A DNA stretch of 64,000 bases from assembly GCA_914767715.1 (NCBI GenBank), contig OU612074.1, positions 4,417,501-4,481,500 of the forward strand. Direction: 5' to 3'. This DNA is from Membranipora membranacea (taxonomy: Eukaryota; Bryozoa; Gymnolaemata; Cheilostomatida; Membraniporidae). Both the position numbers and the translations under genes were made by a program. The notes under the pieces were generated by a model. The model did not search any database and was not told where the DNA came from. It saw only the letters and a list, made by a program, of their open reading frames with translations. Positions 1 through 11,970 of this stretch are shown here, in pieces. Each line of letters starts with the position of its first letter. Position 1 is the stretch's first letter.

Positions 1-1460
1 TACATGTTTTATACATACTTCATACATACATACATACGTACATACTACATTAAGTCACCCCAAATAGCTAAGCCAGAGGCTAGCCAAAATTTACTCATTA
101 AGTGTAAATTAACTCTGTGTGGGCACAACTCTGAGCATTTAATTCTGGTATTATTACTCTGTCTAACTAGATCTATGTTTCAATGTTAAAATCATTTTTT
201 GGGCATCACTGCGTTTCAGACCCAAGAATTGTTGGACAATTCTGTACAATTCTAGAATTGTTGGAAACTAACCCATATATCATTACCCAACCAGCAACCA
301 TTATTGTGCAATTAACCCTGCCTGCTAAATAAATTACATTCATTCTTGCTATTTTATAGTTATAGTATAAGCCTTTACAGTTCTAGTCAATATTACATAA
401 TTGGATTGACATTGTATTCAACTAGTTTGTATTTAGATGACCAGGCAAGATCTCCTGTAATGAATAGATATTGCTGTGCAAGGTAGCATCAAAGTCTATA
501 ACGTGGGAGGCCCAGGTTCAAATCCCCGCCGAGACAAATCTTTTCTTTTCGTCATGATGGAAATCGAAAGCATTCCATTTGAATTGTCCGCTTACACTTT
601 TTGTAAGCACAGAAAAGTCTAAGTAATGAGTATGATGACCCGTCAAAATACTTATGTTCAAATCTCTATAATTGTACAGAATTCTCCAGCAATTCTTGGG
701 TATGAAACGCAGTGCATACAGCCGGAAATTCCTTTCTCTAATGTTAAAATAAGTTTGTACAATAATGAGGACGCTTGCATCCACTCCCCTGCATGCCACA
801 AACAAAACATGGTCTGATAATAACGCATATAAGATAGTTCTATATCAGCAGCCGCAGCTGACAGAGAGAGATGGCAGGGATTTTATATAAATTTCATTGA
901 CACAGGGTAGTATGGATGGATTTATTACAATCACTGACAACGAAGCAGCGAAATTGGCACTGGTAAAAAAAAATATAGAAAAATCAGGTCTCTGTGGTAA
1001 AAGTTAAAATGAATATTGTTTAGTGTGAGAATCAGATGTCATAAAGACCAGTCTCGGCCCCAAACACCTCTGTACTTCATGGTGCGGTAACGAGTAGGCC
1101 TAACAGGGCATAATTTGAATTCACACCTACGCATTCTGCTTTTAGATAGAAAAAACCAATAACAAATTGAGCGGTGCTAATAGATATGAAATTGTGCTGC
1201 TAATAGCTTTTGAACTTGATATGCCTTTTGCATGCTCATGAAAAACCTGCATAGACACGGCGGCTGTAGGAACGAGGGTTACTAGTAGATAAAGCATTAT
1301 ATGATAACAAAGGACTATAAATGCCGTTTGCTCAATCAATATCTCTAATGTAATAATCTAGTCTTTTATGGTGTCATTGAGAGGGCTGTTTTAAAAGTAG
1401 ATGAACTGAAACTGCTTGCTGACTGCACTTCAATAAGTGCCACTGTAACATTGTGAATAA
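1..1460. repeat. Paralogous module Z, copy 1 (with flank)
   Basis: Non-coding block that recurs with moderate divergence at 26096-27020 and 42719-43296, and in part near 20719, 40810 and 45963. The shared core starts at the word attaagtcacccc (about 51). Bases 1-18 match the sequence just upstream of the RING exon of copies B and C, and a short TACA microsatellite (about 17-45) follows. Relative to copies 2 and 3 it holds one extra transposon (207-714). I see no supported gene here; the short ORFs are not conserved between copies. Confidence 0.75.
207..714. mobile_element. CACTA-like MITE with CACTG ends and CAT target duplication
   Basis: A 508-bp insertion with near-perfect terminal inverted repeats of about 29 bp. 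The left end is CACTGCGTTTCAGACCCAAG and the right end is the complement of CACTGCGTTTCATACCCAAG. It is flanked by the 3-bp direct repeat CAT (204-206 and 715-717). Paralogous module copies at about 26250 and 42870 lack the insert. A CACTG terminus with a 3-bp duplication is typical of EnSpm/CACTA elements. There is no transposase ORF, so it is non-autonomous. A tRNA-like B-box word (ggttcaaatcc) lies inside near 515. Confidence 0.8.
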
Positions 1461-2295
1461 CACTATTACTAAATTTAGCTGAGTTAGAGGCGATCAAATC
1501 TCATGCCCTGTTTTCGTAGTCAGACTCTTGACTGCTGAAACTACCTCGTTCCAAAAATTTAAGCAAGATCATGATTTGTTCGATGATTAAAATGAGGGTA
1601 ACCATATTATTTGTTTTACCCGAAAAGCATGATGTACCATCGACTTTATCAGTTGTGACAGAGGCAGTTTAATCAAGTATAGTGATTGAATCTGTCTAAC
1701 TAAGCTGCTTAGTGGTTTCTTGTTCCCCAGTCCGAGTGTAAATTGATAAACCATAAACATGTATCAGCGATCAGGGGTTTGTACAAAATATAGAACCACT
1801 CAATACAACACATTTCTTTCACAAAACTTTCAGTATTTCATGCTATCATACTGCGCTGGTAGAGCACTAGATTTTTAAACCTCCTAGGTGCAACTGATGA
1901 AGTACGGGGGCAATTTCTAAAGCTACACATATTTTTACCTGGAAGAGATAAAAACTTTTTCAGCGTCAAAATATTGCATAACTACTGCAGAACTAGCTGC
2001 CAGACTATTTAGCTTCGGTCCTTCTGTATTTTCCAGGTCTTCAAGTGTTGTAATCTATAACTCAATCAATTTCAGCCTTACGATGGCAATAAAACATCAC
2101 TATAGGTAATCATTCAACTGTAAACTCAATCCAAACTCAATGATACACTAATCTCTACACTATAACTCAAGTGCTTATGTACCGGCCAAGTCATGGTTAT
2201 TCTTGTTATTCACTATCGCGCTGTTAAACTGTAACTTCAAATGTAATGAACCCAACATTATAATTGCTGTAAGTACTATAGTTATTGTTTAGCAG

Positions 2296-2482
2296 GTGCC
2301 TTTCAGAAGATAAAGGAATCTTGGACGATCAGAGTAACACAAAAAGGAAGCAGGGTGATCATATCTTATGTCCTGTTAATCTAGAAAATAAGAGAACCGA
2401 GAAATATCCAACCACAGTGCCTGAGATTGACATCAGTGTTGTACCAGGAGTCATGTCAGCTTACAACCCTAATATACGGCAG
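2296..2482 (+). CDS. Possible first visible exon of the eIF4G copy A N-terminal region
   Basis: Open exon-like stretch bounded by an acceptor (tgtttagcag) and a donor (cag|gtagga). It encodes about 62 residues, rich in charged and polar residues and ending in YNPNIRQ. It ends in phase 0, which matches the phase-0 start of the clearly eIF4G-like exon at 3098. I do not recognise a domain. Assignment to eIF4G rests on position and phase only; it could be a chance ORF. Copy D starts downstream of it and has no second copy for comparison. Confidence 0.35.
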
Positions 2483-3097
2483 GTAGGAATTTGTGTTGTA
2501 ATTTAAAGCTTTCTATGCGTATAATAACGTTGGTACAGGTGATGGCCAGCACCATAACTACTTGTGTGTCTGAGGGTCCTAGATTTGACATCTGGGGTTT
2601 GTTGTGCCACAATATGCTCAAACCTTCCCAAAAACAGAGAGAAATCAACATAACCAATTATACTGTATTTTTTTATCATTGAAAAGCTAGGATTACCAGC
2701 ATCACAAAAACTTACTTTTGAATACCTCAGGTGACATGACACAATATCACAGCTGACATGAATATGCAATCATATTTTCATGTGTCTGAAATGTTGGTAT
2801 CATAATTGTTCAGCCTTGTTACCGCCTTCTTGCGCTAAAATGCATTACTATAATTGCATTTCTTGAGAAACTATGGTAGTCTTTGAAGTCTTTTTACAGA
2901 TGATAGCATATGATAGTTAACAGCTTTGTTTAGTCCGTTCAGGAGACCAGCGGTGATAAATCCATCTATTCTGTGAGATTCTTGTCAGTTTTGAGTGAAG
3001 TAGATGGACTCCATATTAACAACTTTGATGGCATTCCTCATTCTCAGTGTAATTTGTATACACATAATGCATCTTTTGTCATACTTGATTTCACCAG

Positions 3098-6000
3098 CAA
3101 CGTGCCATGTCACAGCCTAGAGGAATACCCACCAATCATCAACGGGGACACAATATACACGGTATGAGCGGAACTTCGCCTCAAACACAGCCAATGCACT
3201 TTTCCCCTCAACATCCACAGTATATGATAGCTGATATGCCGGGACAAGCTATGGTATGTTTTATTGGAACTTATCATCAATTTCTACGTCAAAGTGTGTG
3301 AGTTTAATCGGCTGACAAGCTTTACCAAAATCTGTGTCATGCCGGTTAGAAATGGCTCCGAAACTTCACTTGCGAGAAAGTTTGGATTTAAATTGGGTTG
3401 TGCCGTTTGAAAACTTCCAAAAAATTGTTACAAAGGGTGCAGATCCAACCTTCTGGTCTGGTATTTATTTCGATCGGAATTCAGATGTCCTTGTTACATT
3501 AAAATATTGTCAAGCTGGTAAGGTGGGCTTTTGGTTTTACGCCGTTAGTCAATACTGATTTTCTCAAGTTCCTAGCAGGGGTCATATCTCAAAATACTAT
3601 GTAATAATAAGCTTTAAATTCTATGATCAATTAATACTATTCAACTGTAGTTACTCAAGACAGATTAACTGAGGGAATTCCCTCCTAAATACTACAAAGA
3701 AATCTCACTGGGAAACCCTATTGTAATTTCCTTGTTATGACTGTACTTGTGTAATGTGTACAAGAATGCGATAAATTATGTATGACCTGTCTATGTTTAT
3801 TTGTCTACACACTATGCTAATAAACCAAATTGATTTCTCAAGTAAGCTATTATGTCAATAATCAAGTGCTTCGCTCAACAATAGGCAACTCAAAAATAGA
3901 CTTCGTTCTACCGTTCACAGTTCTGGACAGAAAAGGCTACTTGGTAGAACTAAGACTATCCTCACCCTGACTCGCGGGAAATGTTACTTCAATGATCTTG
4001 TATGAAATTATAATCAAAAGTTAACAGTAAAGATTAGCTTTACTATTACCTGACATACAACTGGATAGTTTTCTATGGTAACAAAATTAAATTTCAGCCT
4101 TATAAATAACTAATTTCAATTACATCAAATGATGACTTTAATTCAAGCTCTACAACAGTTACTAAGCTATGTTAATTGAAACCAAGCGAAGCAGTCTCAA
4201 TTGCCAAAACAAACTGCTTTACGCCCCATTTTTGGTATGCCAATATATACCCTGAAGTGCCACCTGCCCGGCTAGTAAATATTAGCCTCTTGCAAATTTT
4301 GAATTAATTAAAAACAAAAATCAAATGACACTTTAACTTCATAAAAATTGTACAAATAAACTTCCTAAGTCTCAAAAATAATTACCTTATAAATAATAAT
4401 ACGGTACTTACTATATTCCAGTGAAGTCTGTCTAAGTTAAACTTGTACTCCTCAAGTCTATATTTCTTCTTTGAGAACGCCTCTGTCACTGTGTCGTCAA
4501 ACTTGTACTCCTTATGTCTCTATTTCTCCTTTGTGAACGCCTCTGTCACTGTGTCTTAAAACTTTTATTCTTTAAGTCTGTATTTCTCCTTTGTGAACGC
4601 CTCTGTCACTGTGTCTTCAAACTTGTACTCCTTAAGTCTGTATCTCTTCTTTGTGAACGCCTCTGTCACTGTGTCTTAAAACTTTTATTCTTTAAGTCTG
4701 TATTTCTCCTTTGTGAACACCTCTGTCACTGTGTCTTCAAACTTGTACTCCTCAAGTCTGTATTTCTTCTTTGAGAACGCCTCTGTCACTGTGTCTTCAA
4801 ACTTGTACTCCTTAAGTCTCTATTTCTCCTTTGTGAACGCCTCTGTCACTGTGTCTTCAAACTTGTACTCCTTAAGTCTCTATTTCTCCTTTGTGAACGC
4901 CTCTGTCACTGTGTCTTAAAACTTTTATTCTTTAAGTCTGTATATCTCCTTTGTGAACGCCTCTGTCACTGTGTCTTCAAACTTGTACTTCTCAAGACTG
5001 TATATCTCCTTTGAGAACGCCTCTGTCACTGTGTCTTCAAACTTGTACTCCTTAAGTCTCTATTTCTCCTTTGTGAACGCCTCTGTCACTGTGTCTTCAA
5101 ACTTGTACTCCTTAAGTCTCTATTTCTCCTTTGTGAACGCCTCTGTCACTGTGTCTTCAAACTTGTACTCCTTAAGTCTCTATTTCTCCTTTGTGAACGC
5201 CTCTGTCACTGTGTCTTCAAACTTGTACTCCTTAAGTCTCTATTTCTCCTTTGTGAACGCCTCTGTCACTGTGTCTTAAAACTTTTATTCTTTAAGTCTG
5301 TATTTCTCCTTTGTGAACACCTCTGTCACTGTGTCTTCAAACTTGTACTCCTCAAGTCTGTATTTCTTCTTTGAGAACGCCTCTGTCACTGTGTCTTCAA
5401 ATTTGTACTCCTCAAGTCTATATTTCTCCTTTGTGAACGCCTCTGTCACTGTGTCTTCAAACTTGTACTCCTCAAGTCTATATTTCTTCTTTGAGAACGC
5501 CTCTGTCACTGTGTCTTCAAACTTGTACTCCTTAAGTCTGTATTTCTTCTTTGTGAATGCCTCTGTCACCGTCTTGACTCGTTGGTAAATTCCTACTGAA
5601 CACTAGCTAGGGTTGCACTTCGTAATAGTGTTGACTGTTTGCTGACCATACATGAGTCATAAACCCAAGATTAATTATAAAACATATGATAAATATTGGT
5701 TAGTACATGCATGTCATTGTAACATGTCATTTATGTAATAATAAATAATTATTAAACATGAAAATTATCTTAATTCTATTCTGAAGTTTCCAGTATGTAT
5801 AGGTTATGTTAATCATTAAATTAATAATAATTCTACTGCCATCAGTTTTTTTATGCTGCTTTCCATGACCAGATAAACAGTTACAACCGAAACCAATAAT
5901 AAATTAATAACCACAGCCTAAATTTCTACTGCTAATTGTGGTAATGTAAATAATTAGATATAACAATTGTACATGACTAGTGCAGTGGCTAATAAAAAGG

Positions 6001-9000
6001 GGAGGGGGAGAATGGCATTGAATAAAAGGTCACTGTTGCAATAAACATTATTGAACATCGTTTTTGTTGAGGCCGTTGTGTCTCTAATATTTGCTGCATA
6101 AATTTACATACTAACTAATTATCGTAATAATTATATTTTTGTTTCATAAAAATTTGAGGCAGGCAGGGTGGCGTAATTAGATGAGTCATATTATGTATCA
6201 TGTATCATGAATCATGAATCATGAATCATGTATCATGTATCATGTATCATGTATCATGTATCATGTATCATGTATCATGTATCATGTATCATGTATCATG
6301 TATCATGTATCATGTATCATGTATCATGTATCATGTATCATGTATCATGTATCATGTATCATGTATCATGTATCATGTATCATGTATCATGTATCATGTA
6401 TCATGTATCATGTATCATGTATCATGTATCATGTATCATGTATCATGTATCATGTATCATGTATCATGTATCATCAATCTTATGTATCACGTATCACTTC
6501 TCACTTCTCATGTATCACGTATCACGTATCATGTATCACACTTGGGGGCCAACCAAACCCCAGTAGTTGATGGACTGTAGTGGGTTTTCAACCCACGACC
6601 TCCAATATCCTTCCATGCTAAAGGAATGGCGCTCTAACCAATTGAGCCACCTCCTAGTGTGATGAATTACACTTTGAAATTAGTTCTGGGTACCAATGAC
6701 TTTACGACAGGGGAATTTCATATAATAGTATCAACAGTCGATGACTCCGCAATTATACATTCCACCATTACACACATAAAAAAACTACATCGCATGTATG
6801 TAGATTTGAAACATGGGTTTAACCTGGAGTTATGCTTTCACAGTTCTATCATGCGAGTGTTAAAGATGGGATTATAATTACAAGGACCTGCAAAGTCAGC
6901 AAACCATTGTCATTTATATGTATGTACAGGTAATGTGGAATAGGAATATGGAATATGCTCATGATCTAAAATTGATAGCTAAAGATGATTGCGCAATTTA
7001 TGAACATGTATAAAAAGGAAGGTGGTATGGTGCTGCACATGTGTGATATACTAAATACAAAGAATGATGAGACTCAGATACTATCATGGTCCATAAATCT
7101 CCTATAGCCTATGACTACATGTAATAATTCATATAATGTATGTGAATAATAAAATTCAGACGACGGGACTGTTGCCGCAGCGGACAGGCGTAACATCTTA
7201 AATATGGATGGCTATTGCTGCACTTCTAGCTCTATCAACATTAGGGTTGGAACGACATCTTGAGGTTGGAGTTGAATTTCAGATATTTTACGCCGGATTC
7301 AACCACAAACCGGATCGGATATGTGTTATGTCTGATCCGAGATGATACGTTTTTAATCAACACTTACTTAGCATCATTTATCCCACAAAAAATGACAAGG
7401 AAAGAAGTATGATAGTCATTAATTTGTGGTTCTGATTAGATAATGGAGTTTGGCTAAAAGCACTCAGTGATCAGTAGGCAATCAATACCTATCTTATTTT
7501 CATAGCTAGTTATATTGTTGCTGATTAAGTTTGATGGATGTGTTTTTCTGCTGAAATTGAGAGAAGCATCTTTACTCAGATCGTTGTGAATAGGGACATA
7601 GTTTTTCTCCAAATATGTTCCCTGTAACAAACTATCTAGTTTAATGTACAAGGTCATCCTCTTCTTCAAAGTAGGAGGACAATTTCTATCCTAATCACAG
7701 CAGAGAGTTTGGGACATATGAGCAGGGAGTTTGTTCAAACTCAATGATTACAAACATTGGGGTTTGAGTGATCCTGGCAAATTGAGTCAAGAGATATTTG
7801 TACTCATTAAATGATACTTTCAAATATACTGTTTGTGTGATCCTTGCACCGTGGCTGTTTGAGTGATAAGTTGGTCCTTGTAAAGTATTATATCCAAGCA
7901 GATACATACGCATTTAAATTAGGGTAATGGTTCAGGGAAAAGATTGTTGACGCTGTTTATCCATGTACTCAATGACCTTAACTGTATATTATGGTGCAAA
8001 AGTACAGCTGCTTGGACTTAGCGTTTGTACGCGTCATCCGGATCCGATCTGAGGTTGAATCTAACGACTGATTCGATATCCCATCCGAGGTTGCCTAACC
8101 CTGATCCGTTCCACCCCTAATCAACATTACAACGAAGACAAAAACGCATATATCACAACCCTGACAACTGCTGATGGCCAACTGTGTCCCAACTGCGCAA
8201 GCGGTTTTGCCACCGTTGGGCGTGTTGACCAGACACACCGCTACATCACATGACTCTGGAATCCAACAGCATGCTATAAAGAGCATCTGTTGCCCAACCA
8301 ATCCAAGCGCTACAAAACAATCGACTGCCAAACAAAGAATCTTCAGGCAAATCAAGCTAAAACAATAAACCGGCTAAATGTAGACATCGGCCTATGTCCA
8401 ATTAACCCTTCACCTCAGCGGGCCCGCATTGACCAGCGACTGACTTGCATGGCTGGAACATCTGGCCCAACTAACGCCGAATCCTCAAAGGTGTTTGCCT
8501 CACCTTTCCATTTGTCCCAGTATTCATTTCTAAGCAATACACCATAGTCAAGTGATATAAATTTCCTCATGTTCAAGGACTACTCTATGGCAGCTTCAAA
8601 AAAATCAATCCTTTGCCGTGCAAAAGATGCCATTACTTAATTTATTTTCCTAAAAGCTGCCAATATTAGTGTTCACTCACAATTGAGTGATGATGATATT
8701 TTTTGATGGTGATGGCTAATTGATGGCACTATGGTTGGTTATCCCTAAAATGTATTTTACCTATCAACATTCATCAATTTGCAGTGGTGCCCAATCCATG
8801 TTTATTTCCAAGTTAGATGCAGTAATTTACAATGGCAATAGCTTGTTCGAATTTACAGTAGACAATTAATTTTCAGAATGAGTCAGACAGCCAGAATGGT
8901 TTCATTTGTGATAATCCCAATAAATCTGAATGATAAACATGACTGAGCTAAAAACAATGCAAACAGATATTACCTTGAGAATTCCATGAAATTAAGAATT

Positions 9001-11876
9001 AAGCCTCATTTAATTTCGGCAATAGAATGTCAATACACAGTTTTGAGATTAGTGTCTCTCATGGAAGAAATTTTGTTATTACACAATTGGAGCAGGGCTT
9101 ATGTTTGATTATATCTACATATTGCCATGCCGGAAGCAGATTTTGTGCTTTTCTTAATCAACATGTCTTTACTCCCACAATAAATTTCCGTGTTCTCGCT
9201 GAGCGCAATAAACCGAAATGAATTGGGTATACACAAATTGGAATACAAAAATTGGAATACAAAAAATGCTCTGCGAGTCAATAAGGGAATTGGACCAGGG
9301 GGTCACATTTCCAGTCATTTTGAAAAAATTTAAAATCAAGCCATTGCAAATGCTTTTTGAATACAGAACTTTAAAACTTTTATTAAAATCATATTCAATT
9401 CAAGATATTTTAAATATGAAAACAAACCATGAGTACAACACTAGATCCAACAAACTTAAAATTGTTAAGACAAGCAACAAGCGAGGAGAGAGGTCCTTGT
9501 TGAGCAATGGCATAGCCTTGTTCAACAATTACCTTTCGTGAGTTTGGACAGGGCCAGGATGCGATCTCACAGTTGGGCTGGCGGGGCGTCTCTGGTCGTG
9601 CAGTTGATAGCGGGTACGGTGGGCATGTTTTGCCTGGGCTTTTCATGATGTTCGTGTGGTGTTCTTGTAATTAGTTGGAGGGTTGGCCGCCACTCTGGTC
9701 GCAGACTATCTGGCTGACCAATGCTTTTATTTTATTTATTTGAACATTTAATCGCTTAATTTACAATGTTTCTTTATAGCAAAATACAGAAAAAAAAATG
9801 TCCTCAATATCTAGTGAAAATTGCCTCAATCAATATTGAATTAGGCCGGTATTGCTTTGTACAATCTGTCTGACAATTTTTGTGGTTTTCCCTTGTACCA
9901 ACCATGATACAGCATACCTAGCTTACTTGGTGTTGACAATTACCCACACATTTTTCTAAGGTACCTGTCCATGACTTACAGATCAATGGTGATAATTTCT
10001 GGTCCCTGATAAGAGAGCAAACAGTAATACAATATTTTGAGCTTACCGCAGCTACTCTAAAATGAAGTTAAGAGCAGGTGACCTTCAGAAACTTAATTAT
10101 TTTAATTTCGTAGTGATAATGACCGATAAAATTTTTTTGGCTCTATTCCCTATAGGTAGATGGATATTAGTTCAATCAAGTTCGTTGTAATTTGCCTGCA
10201 TTTATGAGTTTTTGGTGCCAGTCATTATACGCAAAGGGCAGCTCCAAGTGCATGCACACCAGAGCAAATCCAATATATTTGTTTATAAAAATACAGCACA
10301 GTTGTTCAATAAGAAAAAAACGATGTTGATCTCCCACAAGACAAGTCTTATTCCTCATCATTACATAATAGAAATGTATTTCATACCATGATGCATCATT
10401 GGTAACTAATACCTGAAGATCATCATTTGAAAATTTATAAGAATGGACTTATTATGATATGTTCTTTTTGTGTTTACAGTATCATCCTCAACAACAGATA
10501 GCACAGCTCTCACAGTACCCAGGGCAGCCTGGATATTATATACTTCCTGCTGGCGGCCAACCACAACCCCAAGGTTTGATGTCCTTTAAATTGATTTGTT
10601 GTGACTTACTAAGATATTTCCAACCATCGTTTTCCTAAATAATTTGAAGAACAACGATGAGATGTGAATTGAGATCTACTCTCTCAATTCAATACAATTT
10701 ATCCGATTGAATAAAAGAGAGTAATATTAGTTTGCTCATTGAAAAATCTCTGATTCACTATGGAGTTATATGAGGGCGCACCAAACTGCTGCAAGTGCAG
10801 TGTTGTAGCGTTCAATTCGACCACTTTGTTTCAGATGAGCGAATGTTACTATATAACAGTTTTTGTTTTGGCAAACATATCATATCATATCACAGGTCAA
10901 GGAGAAAAGGATTGGATAAAATTTATAGATCAATGGAGAAGGGGAGTCTTCATCCTTCAAATTGTATTCTTTCAGGTATGCAGTGTGCAGCTTATGCTGC
11001 TGCGGCACAACAACAGTTGCAGCAGCAGCAGCAACCACAAGGAATCCCCATGCAAGCACCGATGCCTCAACAGCAAATGCAACCACGACAACAAGTAGCA
11101 CTAGTTAACCCTCCGAATAGTGCAGCCTCAGATTCTACTAGTAATACAAGCACGCCACCAAGCACAGATAGACAAATGTCCAATGCACAGGCTCAACCCA
11201 CTGCCCCCACTGAGGCAGATAAAACTGTAAGATAACCAGTATGTTGTTCCGTTTTTTTCTTAGATTGTATACTTAGAAGTGCCACATCCTTGCATACATA
11301 AGACAAACTGAACGAGTAATCCTTCATTGCTGTAATGCCATTGATCGAGGGGAGATCTGATTCTTAGTGTAATTTGTGCTCATTCGCCCCAGAGGTTAAA
11401 TTAAAAGGCTAACTTATGAAAATTTCATATTCATGTTCATGTTCATATTGATTTTATTTTTTATTTTATCATCATTATTTGGAATTGGTCCTTTTAAAGG
11501 TGCCTGCTGCTGAAAAGTATGTATCTGCCACTGATAAAGCTTCCTCCCCAGAACACCACCTAGTGATAAGCCACAGAATAAAAACAAAAAAACCTCTTCT
11601 GCAAAAAAAGAGAGATCACCTAAAGCTAAAATTGCACCAAAAACTGCTGTTGTTGAAACTCAAACACCCATCTCAAAAATTGGTAAAACAAACAACCTGG
11701 CATGGGAAAAGTCCCCAACGACAAGTAAACCTGATAGAGAGAGTGTAAACCAGGAGCCATCAGCTAAACTAGAGCAAACTAAACCTGTCTCAGATAGTAA
11801 TCCAACTGCCAAGGAAAGTCACAAGGAGGTAGAGAGAGTCCGCAAGGCTACAACCGAATCAGCAGTAGCTACAAAG
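3098..11876 (+). CDS. EIF4G: eIF4G copy A, N-terminal (PABP-side) exons, partial
   Basis: Four exons: 3098-3253, 10480-10573, 10976-11226 and about 11500-11876, with consistent phases 0, 1, 0. The product begins QRAMSQPRG and is rich in Gln, Pro, Tyr and Met (motifs such as YHPQQQ, YYILPAGG, and a poly-Gln run at 11010-11040), then becomes a Lys/Ser/Thr-rich stretch (KKTSSAKKERSPK). This is the composition of metazoan eIF4G N-termini, the side that binds poly(A)-binding protein; eIF4G is the cytoplasmic scaffold of the eIF4F cap-binding complex. The fourth exon appears broken: the first frame (11500 to about 11547) and the following long frame (11550-11876) are offset as if one base were missing near 11546. 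No eIF4E-binding YxxxxL motif was found. The first intron holds the minisatellite and several transposons. The next exons downstream are TRIM-like, not MIF4G. Confidence 0.6.
3334..3558 (+). other. Unidentified ORF duplicated in copy D
   Basis: An ORF of 74 codons (ATG at 3352) within the first eIF4G intron. It is repeated at 56384-56608 with only a few amino-acid changes. I recognise no family. The flanking intron is equally conserved between the copies, so its survival most likely reflects recent duplication rather than coding constraint. Confidence 0.2.
4441..5575. repeat. 60-bp minisatellite array A (about 19 units)
   Basis: Tandem array of a 60-bp unit (acttgtactcctcaagtctg, then a pyrimidine-rich stretch, then ctctgtcactgtgtcttcaa) in the first intron of eIF4G copy A. 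Units differ at a few fixed positions (ctcaag/cttaag, tctcc/tcttc, gtgaacgc/gagaacgc). Because 60 is divisible by three, both strands show 20-residue periodic ORFs. On the minus strand some units carry an in-frame TAG. I treat these ORFs as by-products of the repeat. The expanded paralogous array is at 57501-60276, with the same left flank. Confidence 0.93.
5576..6191. other. AT-rich intron, no gene seen
   Basis: AT-rich unique sequence between the minisatellite and the heptamer array. No exon, tRNA or transposon end was recognised. Confidence 0.5.
6192..6474. repeat. TATCATG heptanucleotide microsatellite (about 40 copies)
   Basis: Near-perfect tandem array of a 7-bp unit (tatcatg) with aatcatg variants at its left edge and degenerate units (tatcacg, ctcactt) to its right up to about 6540. 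All three forward frames are open because the unit has no stop in any frame. It directly abuts a tRNA-like sequence on the minus strand (6545-6656), for which it would be the 3' tail. Confidence 0.93.
6541..6656 (-). mobile_element. tRNA-derived SINE head
   Basis: Read on the minus strand this resembles a tRNA: an A-box-like ggtggctcaattggttagag, a possible anticodon arm, and a B-box-like gggttgaaaaccc. The acceptor arm is imperfect, so it is not a functional tRNA gene. Downstream on the minus strand a short body leads straight into the heptamer array, which suggests that the array grew from the SINE tail. Confidence 0.6.
7242..8119. mobile_element. Non-autonomous hAT element with 8-bp target duplication
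   Basis: An 878-bp element with related ends: TAGGGTTGGAACG on the left and the complement of TAGGGGTGGAACG on the right. It is flanked by the perfect 8-bp direct repeat ATCAACAT (7234-7241 and 8120-8127). Subterminal ccggatc/gatccg words occur at both ends. An 8-bp duplication and this terminus are hAT hallmarks. The two minus-strand ORFs inside (7454-7669 and 7695-7913) show no transposase similarity that I recognise. Confidence 0.82.
8128..9217. other. Intron sequence without a recognised gene
   Basis: Short overlapping ORFs occur on both strands at 8095-8547 in a locally GC-richer patch. None has a recognisable motif or a convincing splice context. The rest is AT-rich. Confidence 0.4.
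9218..9760 (+). mobile_element. LINE 3'-end fragment with C-terminal ORF
   Basis: The 107-codon ORF (9218-9541) has the pattern seen at the C-terminus of many LINE reverse-transcriptase ORFs: a hydrophobic helix region (LQMLFEYRTLKLLLKSY), then HEYNTRSNKLKIV, then a GERSL..NGIALFNNYLS end. A GC-richer 3' UTR-like region follows to about 9760 and ends in a TTTATTTT-type tail. The element is 5'-truncated, with no RT catalytic core. It lies in the forward orientation inside an eIF4G intron. Confidence 0.6.
9761..10479. other. Intron, no gene seen
   Basis: AT-rich sequence leading to the acceptor (tgtttacag) of the exon at 10480. Nothing else was recognised. Confidence 0.5.
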
Positions 11877-11970
11877 GTTCGCTATCTTTAATGCGCAGAG
11901 TGTCTTTCCCATTTGCCGATTGGTGGTTTTGTTGGTCCTGATCAAGTGGATAGAAAATTAGGCATTATTA

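Noticed and set aside
500-535. tRNA gene fragment with B-box ggttcaaatcc
   Set aside because: No A-box at the proper distance and it lies inside a MITE; not enough to call a tRNA.
2296-2482. A degenerate RING exon (GDHILCPV resembles DHISCPI of the TRIM exon)
   Set aside because: Only a few residues match and no further Cys/His ligands are present.
4441-5575. CRISPR array
   Set aside because: The repeats are contiguous without unique spacers and the DNA is eukaryotic; it is a minisatellite.
6214-6580. Three overlapping ORFs of 112-119 codons made of a 7-residue repeat
   Set aside because: The three frames are open simultaneously because the heptanucleotide lacks stops. Not a gene.
8095-8547. 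Overlapping small ORFs on both strands in a GC-richer patch
   Set aside because: No recognisable motif, no splice support and no second copy to test conservation.
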